A DNA stretch of 50,262 nucleotides from an uncultured Demequina sp. (GTDB lineage Bacteria; Actinomycetota; Actinomycetes; Actinomycetales; Demequinaceae), in the NCBI GenBank assembly GCA_937925595.1, contig CALALQ010000089.1:1-50262 (forward strand). The letters are read 5' to 3'. Below are positions 46,500 through 50,262 of the stretch, one piece after another (the stretch's first letter is position 1; the number at the start of each line of letters is the position of its first letter). A model generated the notes under the pieces. The model was not told the origin of the DNA. It saw only the letters and a program-made list of their open reading frames with translations, and searched no databases. The position numbers and the translations under genes are program-made.

Positions 46500-47117
46500 C
46501 TAGTTGACACCGGTTCCGGGGGTGATGGAGGCGCCGGCTGCACGCATTTGGGATTCGATGCGTTGGAGTTCAGCGAGCTTGGCCTCGACGGAATCCTCGA
46601 TCTTGCCGCCGTCGTAGTTGGTGGACTCGATCTTGGTGGTCGGCTTCCCGAGGAAGCGGTCCAGGAGGGAGTTGGCGGCGGAGACACGAGTGGAGCCCTT
46701 CTCCTTGGTGTCGTCACGGACGGCGACGAGCGTTTGGATGGACGGGATGACCTCCTGGGAGAGGACGGTGTCGATAAAGTTGCTCCCAGACTCCTCGACA
46801 ATACGCTTCATCTCGTCACGGATCGCGGGCTGGGCGAGAACCTCCCGAACCTGCGAATAGGAGTACCCCGAAGCCTCAGCGATTTCCTTCACGGTGCGGC
46901 CTGCGGCGCCCATGTAGGCCATCATTTGGTGTACGGGTTTGATGCGTTTCAGCTCACCGCGCGGGGCGGGTGGGTTGGAGTCGAGCGAGTCCGGGAGGTC
47001 GTACTGGTTCTCGAGCTGGTACCGATGGCGCTGTTCGGGCGGAGGTGCGACGGTAGACAGAGGCACCTTGACGCCGACGGCCTTATCCGGGTCGCTAGCG
47101 GGATGTGGTACGTTCAT
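46500..47117 (-). CDS. terS: Terminase small subunit, 205 aa
   Basis: Contains a helix-turn-helix: YMGAAGRTVKEIAEASGYSYSQVREVLAQPAIRDEM near residues 65-100, followed by helical oligomerisation region (DTVLSQEVIPSIQTLVAVRDD...RVSAANSLLDRFLGKP) and a flexible tail. Location directly before the large subunit and the HTH with a sigma-70 region 4-like spacing support the small-subunit role of recognising phage DNA for packaging. It is the first leftward gene, with an SD-less A/C-rich leader (ACACCAACCGAACCGAACACCC), opposite the divergent 47731 gene. Confidence 0.75.
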   Translation of the reverse strand: MNVPHPASDPDKAVGVKVPLSTVAPPPEQRHRYQLENQYDLPDSLDSNPPAPRGELKRIKPVHQMMAYMGAAGRTVKEIAEASGYSYSQVREVLAQPAIRDEMKRIVEESGSNFIDTVLSQEVIPSIQTLVAVRDDTKEKGSTRVSAANSLLDRFLGKPTTKIESTNYDGGKIEDSVEAKLAELQRIESQMRAAGASITPGTGVN

Positions 47118-47263
47118 GGGTGTTCGGTTCGGTTGGTGTCAGTCCTGGGGTGGCGCGAGCGACTACCTCCAGAGCCGTCGCGGACAGACGTGGACGGTCG
47201 AGCGTCCGGGCTGAACGCGGGCTGCACTGGTGCCTCAAGGGCGCGGGGGCGCATTGGCTGGCT

Positions 47264-47350
47264 CTGGGGGATTCCACCGGGACGAGGTAATGGACTCCCC
47301 GAGCCGGATGCAAGAAAATCTCTCAGATTGTCGGTCGGAGAATCCCCCAG
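47264..47350. repeat. 11-bp inverted repeat in the divergent region
   Basis: CTGGGGGATTC (47264-47274) and GAATCCCCCAG (47340-47350) are exact reverse complements with 65 nt between them. Could be a protein-binding pair or a large RNA stem. Confidence 0.6.
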
Positions 47351-47642
47351 GAGCAGGTTCCCTCGGGCACTGGGGCGAGGAGGACCTGGGGACCTCAGTC
47401 ATCCATGCGGGAGGCGACGATTTATGGGTGGTACGCGTGGACGGCATCGACGGTGGATCGTAACCCGGCGTCGGCTCGCCCGCCCACACGTGGCCCGATT
47501 TCAAATTTTGAACCGCAGAGTGTGTGGACCTAGTGAATAAAGCGCCGCCCGGGGGCAAGGGTACCCCTGCGTGGGCAGGGGATGGGCAGGTTGAGATTGA
47601 GAATCAGTTGCGTTTTGGACCTGGAAGCGGGCGTTTGAAACC

Positions 47643-47666
47643 TTGCCACGCGGGATAGCATAAGAT
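47643..47666 (+). promoter_or_regulatory. Promoter-like box, copy 1
   Basis: TTGCCA (47643-47648), then CGCGGGATAGCA, then TAAGAT (47661-47666). It is nearly identical to 49035-49058 (TTGCCG, CGCGGGATAGCA, TATAAT). The 12-nt distance is too short for a normal -35/-10 pair, so either only the -10 is used with an upstream operator, or this is a promoter of another polymerase type. The downstream leader can fold CAGAGAG (47668-47674) with CTCTCTG (47703-47709). Confidence 0.55.
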
Positions 47667-47730
47667 GCAGAGAGCGATGGGCGGCATGTTGCTTGCTCGG
47701 GTCTCTCTGTGTTCTAACCAAAGTATAAAC

Positions 47731-48075
47731 ATGTCACAGAACAAGGTCACTCCGGACGCGGCGAAGGCCGCAGAGATCAACACGGCTGCGCAGAAGTTTG
47801 CGCTGGACGTCATTCGTGCGCAGGCTGCTAAGGGTATCGGGCGCGAGTTTCCGCAGAAGCGGACGGCGAATGTCGTCGCTCGGGTTGCGGTGGAGATGCT
47901 GGATAGCTTCCCGGCACCTGACGGCGCTGATGAAAGCTTCTGGCACCAGAAGGTGCTAGAGTGCGCGTTCGCCACGGGTCCGCTGATGCAGGGGAGCACG
48001 ATGCAGAAGGCTGCGGTGAAGGCTGGCATCTACGCGGAAGGCGGCAGCGTCGCGAGCGAGTACGATACGGAGTAA
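47731..48075 (+). CDS. Hypothetical early protein, 114 aa
   Basis: From the ATG at 47731: MSQNKVTPDAAKAAEINTAAQKFALDVIRAQAAKGIGREFPQKRTANVVARVAVEMLDSF. Helical, slightly basic N-terminal half; no membrane segment or known motif. The frame is open upstream to 47665 but those residues lie in the promoter and leader. It is the first gene of the rightward block, behind a promoter-like box and structured leader, and has its own terminator, which suggests an immediate-early, possibly host-takeover function. That is inference. Confidence 0.7.
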   Translation: MSQNKVTPDAAKAAEINTAAQKFALDVIRAQAAKGIGREFPQKRTANVVARVAVEMLDSFPAPDGADESFWHQKVLECAFATGPLMQGSTMQKAAVKAGIYAEGGSVASEYDTE

Positions 48076-48084
48076 GGGATAAAC

Positions 48085-48120
48085 GGGCAGGCTGGGGCGC
48101 AATGCCTCGGCCTGCCCTTT
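48085..48120 (+). terminator. Intrinsic terminator after the 47731 gene
   Basis: GGGCAGGC (48085-48092) pairs with GCCTGCCC (48110-48117), followed by TTT. Its arms are identical to those of the terminator at 48330-48370, so the small gene between them is framed by a duplicated terminator. Confidence 0.75.
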
Positions 48121-48129
48121 GTCGGTGCT

Positions 48130-48324
48130 ATGCATAAGAAACCAAGGATGTACGGCGCGTTCTGGCGCGTTGCTGGCGAACGTAAATGGCAACGTGAGGA
48201 ACGGCTGGGTCAGGGAAGCAAGGCATTGATGGTTCGATGCTGTCAGGATTGGCTGCTCAACGCTGCTCTGGGGCTGGTGAAGGCCGGCGATAAAAGAGTA
48301 GAGCGGACGCTTAGACCGTTGTGA
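48130..48324 (+). CDS. Small basic hypothetical protein, 64 aa
   Basis: MHKKPRMYGAFWRVAGERKWQREERLGQGSKALMVRCCQDWLLNAALGLVKAGDKRVERTL: strongly basic N terminus and a helical C-terminal half. It starts ten bases after one terminator and ends just before another with identical stem arms. No Shine-Dalgarno site. Small size, basic charge and early position are typical of host-takeover proteins, but no function can be assigned. Confidence 0.5.
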   Translation: MHKKPRMYGAFWRVAGERKWQREERLGQGSKALMVRCCQDWLLNAALGLVKAGDKRVERTLRPL

Positions 48325-48329
48325 GTGCC

Positions 48330-48370
48330 GGGCAGGCTGGGACGACAGCGTCCTGGCCTGCCCCTTTTTT
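48330..48370 (+). terminator. Intrinsic terminator after the 48130 gene
   Basis: GGGCAGGC (48330-48337) with GCCTGCCC (48356-48363), inner pairs GGACG with CGTCC, then C and six T (48365-48370). Confidence 0.85.
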
Positions 48371-48517
48371 GTGGGCGTATGGGTACGCTTAGCCAGTCCG
48401 CCGTGGCCAGTGCGACGTGGCCGCAAGCGGTGGCACCTCCACGCCATGCCGGCGCGGCTCACCGCGCTGGGCGCCAGCCAAGCTGGTCATCATCACCAAT
48501 CGATGCCCACCCCGCCG

Positions 48518-48829
48518 ACGCATCCACGCCGATGCACATACGATCTGGAGATTGATGCGTGGGTGCGGAAGGGTGGGAGGGGAGGCTAGTCCTTTCTGCC
48601 ATACTTCGCTCAAATCCTCGCCCGACGAACAGATGTGGGAGGGAGGGGGCGCTGGTTTAAAAAAACCGTGTATACCTATTAATTTTTTTTTTTTATATAC
48701 TATATAGGGCCCTTTATGCGGTAGTCATAACATAACATTATCCTGTGGTATACACCACCCCAAAAGCTAGGCGCGGGCAGGCCATCCATCCCATCCTCCC
48801 AGAGAGCATGTGCGTCGGCATGGGTGCGT
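48518..48829. repeat. 22-nt imperfect inverted repeat flanking the AT-rich island
   Basis: The reverse complement of 48518-48539 differs from 48808-48829 at three of 22 positions, all transitions; two of the three would still pair as G-U in RNA. The arms (cores ATGTGC, TCGGC and TGCGT) lie on either side of the AT-rich island. Confidence 0.55.
48654..48755. other. AT-rich island, candidate replication origin
   Basis: Within a GC-rich genome this stretch holds a mini-hairpin GGTTT-AAAA-AAACC (48654-48667), twelve consecutive T (48683-48694), ATATACTATATAGGG, and CATAA/CATAA/CATTA near 48726-48740. It is framed by GTGTATACC (48668-48676) and its exact reverse complement GGTATACAC (48747-48755). 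A duplex-unwinding element or a promoter are the main options. Confidence 0.45.
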
Positions 48830-49034
48830 GCGCCATGATGCGAAGGGCTTGCGATAAGGGTGGGAGACCTGGCATCCAGCGCCCAGCTCGGGCGGTCGGC
48901 AGCACGGCTTGCCGTGCATGGCGCGGGGATGCGCGGGCGTGCGCCCCTGCGGGTGCACGTATCACAGCTTGCATCGCCAATGCCGGCATCGCGGGGCGAT
49001 GCTGACTGGGCGTGGGGTACGTGCCAGGTGAACA

Positions 49035-49058
49035 TTGCCGCGCGGGATAGCATATAAT
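49035..49058 (+). promoter_or_regulatory. Promoter-like box, copy 2
   Basis: TTGCCG (49035-49040), CGCGGGATAGCA, then a perfect TATAAT (49053-49058). Transcription would begin near 49063-49066, at the start of a folded leader. Nearly identical to 47643-47666. Confidence 0.6.
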
Positions 49059-49060
49059 AG

Positions 49061-49124
49061 GCGGTGGTGAGGATGTTGGGATAAAGCTGGCGAGGTGCCA
49101 GCTCGCCGACGAGCTTGCCACCGC
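49061..49124 (+). promoter_or_regulatory. Structured leader of the 49136 gene with two exclusive hairpins
   Basis: GCGGTGG (49061-49067) pairs with CCACCGC (49118-49124), closing the leader. Inside, GCTGGC (49086-49091) pairs with GCCAGC (49097-49102), or GGCGAG (49089-49094) with CTCGCC (49102-49107); these two inner hairpins overlap and cannot form together. This is the arrangement of a switch or attenuator, though no ligand family is recognised. Confidence 0.45.
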
Positions 49125-49135
49125 GAGAACATGTC

Positions 49136-49381
49136 ATGAGTGAGGTATACATACACAAGCGCCCAGCTCGACCGAAGCCCAGCAAGCGTGAACGGATGTT
49201 GCGAGAGATTGCTAAGACCATCCGGGCACAGATGGAACACGACATCGCGCGAGGGACGCTCGAGTCGGAGCAGTTCTATCGGGTGTATTACGGGAAACAG
49301 CTAGCGTTCATTCGTGGTGAGATCTACGATGAGCGGGTGGTGTATAACCACCGGCTGAAAATGAAAGCCATACGCGTATGA
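49136..49381 (+). CDS. Small basic hypothetical protein, 81 aa
   Basis: From the ATG at 49136: MSEVYIHKRPARPKPSKRERMLREIAKTIRAQMEHDIARGTLESEQFYRVYYGKQLAF. Very basic N terminus followed by helices, suggestive of nucleic-acid or host-protein binding. An overlapping ATG at 49131 gives only two codons, so the start is at 49136 or an in-frame ATG at 49115 within the leader. It is the first gene of an operon 49136-450 that crosses the contig ends, behind a promoter-like box. Confidence 0.65.
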   Translation: MSEVYIHKRPARPKPSKRERMLREIAKTIRAQMEHDIARGTLESEQFYRVYYGKQLAFIRGEIYDERVVYNHRLKMKAIRV

Positions 49382-49614
49382 CACACGAAGCTGAGTGGTT
49401 CATAGTCACGGCGACGGTTGGTGAGCATAAGCTCGCGGTGGCGTTTCACAGGCAGGATGTGCCACCGACCAATCTCGGGATGATTTACCAAGTGTACAAA
49501 CGCGCCGAGCAGCTTGGACTGTATGGTGAGTCGTCCGTGGGATACATCGACGAGGCGCGGGTGCATAGCACCACAATCAAAACCATAAAGGAGTTTAGTC
49601 ATGTCGGCAGTTAA
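49378..49614 (+). CDS. Hypothetical protein, 78 aa
   Basis: MTHEAEWFIVTATVGEHKLAVAFHRQDVPPTNLGMIYQVYKRAEQLGLYGESSVGYIDEARV: small alpha/beta protein without recognised motif. Its ATG overlaps the previous stop and its last codons overlap the start of the 49601 gene, whose Shine-Dalgarno site (AAAGGAG) lies inside this gene. Early operon. Confidence 0.65.
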   Translation: MTHEAEWFIVTATVGEHKLAVAFHRQDVPPTNLGMIYQVYKRAEQLGLYGESSVGYIDEARVHSTTIKTIKEFSHVGS

Positions 49615-50262
49615 AGTCTTCGACCCGGAGCAGCATCCGCTGCACCGCAAGCGCAAGATCATCCTCTACGCCCTGGCGTTGCTGGAGAGGTTGGGTCTGC
49701 CGGTGGCGGCTACACGGGAGCGGTATGACCAGCTCTACGACGACCTCTTTCGGTTGCCCACGGAGCAGGACGCACGCTTCCCGCTGACGCCAGCGTCCAG
49801 CATCGAGGACCACATCAACGGTCAGTCACGTGAGGAACTCTCATGCGCGCTGGTGTCTGGGAGGAAATACTCCCTCACCCCAGGGCAGCGTGCCATCCTC
49901 CGTGAGTGGTACGGCCTGACGCCGACACAACTGGTCGTTGTTGAACGCATGGAGATGTTCCCACACCACCCAAACCTCATTCGCATGGTGGTGCTACGTA
50001 GTGATGTACACATCACCGAAGATCAGCGCAAGCACGTGCTGATACACGCGACGATTGACTCCTGGGGGAAGTTCATGGACGCGTCGATCACCAAGGGGCA
50101 TGAACTCAAAGAGATCGCCAAGGCCAAGTACGAAGCAGCCTACCGCGCCAAGTGCAAAGCGGAAGGGAAGGAATACCTCCCACCCGACGAACGTGCGGCG
50201 CTGCGTGCGGCCAGCGCGGGCAAGACCCGCAAGCCAGCGGGGCCGACGAAGACCCACGAGGA
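49601..50262 (+). CDS. Junction-spanning hypothetical protein, N-terminal part (227 aa in full)
   Basis: ATG at 49601 with Shine-Dalgarno AAAGGAG. Runs to the window end without stop and continues at 56-77 once the 55-bp overlap is collapsed. N-terminal part (HRKRKIILYALALLERLGLPVAATRERYDQLYDDLFRLP) is helical; the middle (YSLTPGQRAILREWYGLTPTQLVVVERMEMF) and the tail (AKAKYEAAYRAKCKAEGKEYLP) are helical and Lys-rich. No family recognised. A DNA- or RNA-binding role is possible from the basic tail. Confidence 0.75.
   Translation, partial: MSAVKVFDPEQHPLHRKRKIILYALALLERLGLPVAATRERYDQLYDDLFRLPTEQDARFPLTPASSIEDHINGQSREELSCALVSGRKYSLTPGQRAILREWYGLTPTQLVVVERMEMFPHHPNLIRMVVLRSDVHITEDQRKHVLIHATIDSWGKFMDASITKGHELKEIAKAKYEAAYRAKCKAEGKEYLPPDERAALRAASAGKTRKPAGPTKTHE
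50208..50262. repeat. 55-bp exact terminal repeat (copy 2)
   Basis: Identical to bases 1-55; see that entry. Confidence 0.95.

Larger units (their letters stand above)
47118..47730. promoter_or_regulatory. Divergent intergenic control region, 613 nt
   Basis: Separates leftward terS from rightward 47731. It holds an 11-bp inverted repeat, CTGGGGGATTC (47264-47274) with GAATCCCCCAG (47340-47350), a 13-nt palindrome TTCAAATTTTGAA (47500-47512) that could be an operator, and a promoter-like box at 47643-47666. The late leftward promoter should lie here but I cannot point to it. Frames crossing the region are not protein-like. Confidence 0.6.
48325..49135. other. 811-nt noncoding, hairpin-dense region with AT-rich island
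   Basis: No supported gene. From left to right it has a terminator (48330-48370), one arm of a 22-nt imperfect inverted repeat (48518-48539), the AT-rich island (48654-48755), the second arm (48808-48829), perfect hairpins GCACGGC/GCCGTGC (48902-48917) and GCATCGCC/GGCGATGC (48971-49002), a promoter-like box (49035-49058) and a folded leader (49061-49124). Long frames on either strand here are Arg/Pro/Ala-rich shadows. The whole is a candidate replication origin and/or a locus for structured RNA. Confidence 0.55.

Noticed and set aside
48695..48712. T7-like promoter in ATATACTATATAGGGCCC
   Set aside because: Resembles the ACTATAGGG core, but no single-subunit RNA polymerase gene is recognised and no second copy was seen.
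48700..49245. 181-codon leftward frame across the 48.7-49.2 kb region
   Set aside because: Arg/Ala/Ser-rich, runs through the promoter box and hairpins, and overlaps the better supported 49136 gene.
1..50262. Integrated prophage or genomic island
   Set aside because: The exact end overlap and absence of any bacterial flanking genes point to a free circular phage contig.
1..50262. CRISPR array or insertion sequence
   Set aside because: No regularly spaced repeats and no transposase motifs were seen on reading the sequence.

Overview
The window looks like one complete genome of a tailed phage with a short (podovirus-type) tail, assembled as a circle and cut inside a gene. Bases 1-55 are repeated exactly at 50208-50262, and a reading frame that starts at 49601 runs off the end and finishes at 1-77. 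The non-redundant length is therefore 50207 bp. No ribosomal RNA, complete tRNA, CRISPR array, insertion sequence, integrase or phage repressor was recognised. The host is not stated by any gene. The immunoglobulin-like domain and right-handed beta-helix of the tailspike resemble secreted proteins common in Verrucomicrobiota, so I infer tentatively a host of that kind, probably from water, sediment or gut.

Layout. Two convergent transcription blocks start at a divergent intergenic region near 47.1-47.7 kb. The rightward block runs 47.7 kb -> 50.2 kb -> 0 -> 17.57 kb and holds small unknown early genes, then recombination and replication genes: a Cas4/RecB-like nuclease with four conserved-looking cysteines, a RecA-like (Sak4-type) ATPase, a DUF669-like candidate ssDNA-binding protein, a ParB-like/DNA methyltransferase fusion, a uracil-DNA-glycosylase/exonuclease/family A DNA polymerase fusion, a MazG-like nucleotide hydrolase, a DUF1937 protein, a DUF3987-like ATPase, an ATP-dependent DNA ligase and a DUF2493 protein. 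The leftward block runs 47.1 kb -> 17.57 kb and holds terminase small and large subunits, collagen-like fibre, tailspike, a putative lysis pair, portal, a coiled-coil protein, scaffold, SU10-type major capsid protein, two small head proteins, tail adaptor, tail nozzle, a repeat-rich fibre, a GNAT acetyltransferase, four putative internal proteins and a 2326-residue giant internal/ejection protein with an HELIH zinc-protease motif. The blocks meet at overlapping stop codons at 17569-17572.

Regulation. Intrinsic terminators lie at about 470-512, 3067-3096, 3710-3754, 9432-9472, 48085-48120, 48330-48370 (rightward) and 32122-32163 (leftward, between head and tail genes). Several probably abundant genes (564, 2384, 3144, 8938, major capsid) lack a Shine-Dalgarno site and instead have a stem-loop followed by a G-poor, A/C-rich leader. 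Many other genes are coupled by ATGA, TGATG or TAACATG junctions. Two nearly identical promoter-like boxes (47643-47666, 49035-49058) each precede a 5' leader that folds immediately.

Three noncoding stretches deserve most attention: 3630-4138 (terminator, a perfect tRNA T-arm-like hairpin, and a multi-hairpin fold closed by a 7-bp stem), 47118-47730 (divergent control region), and 48325-49135 (hairpin-dense, with a strongly AT-rich island framed by two inverted repeats; candidate replication origin or structured RNA).
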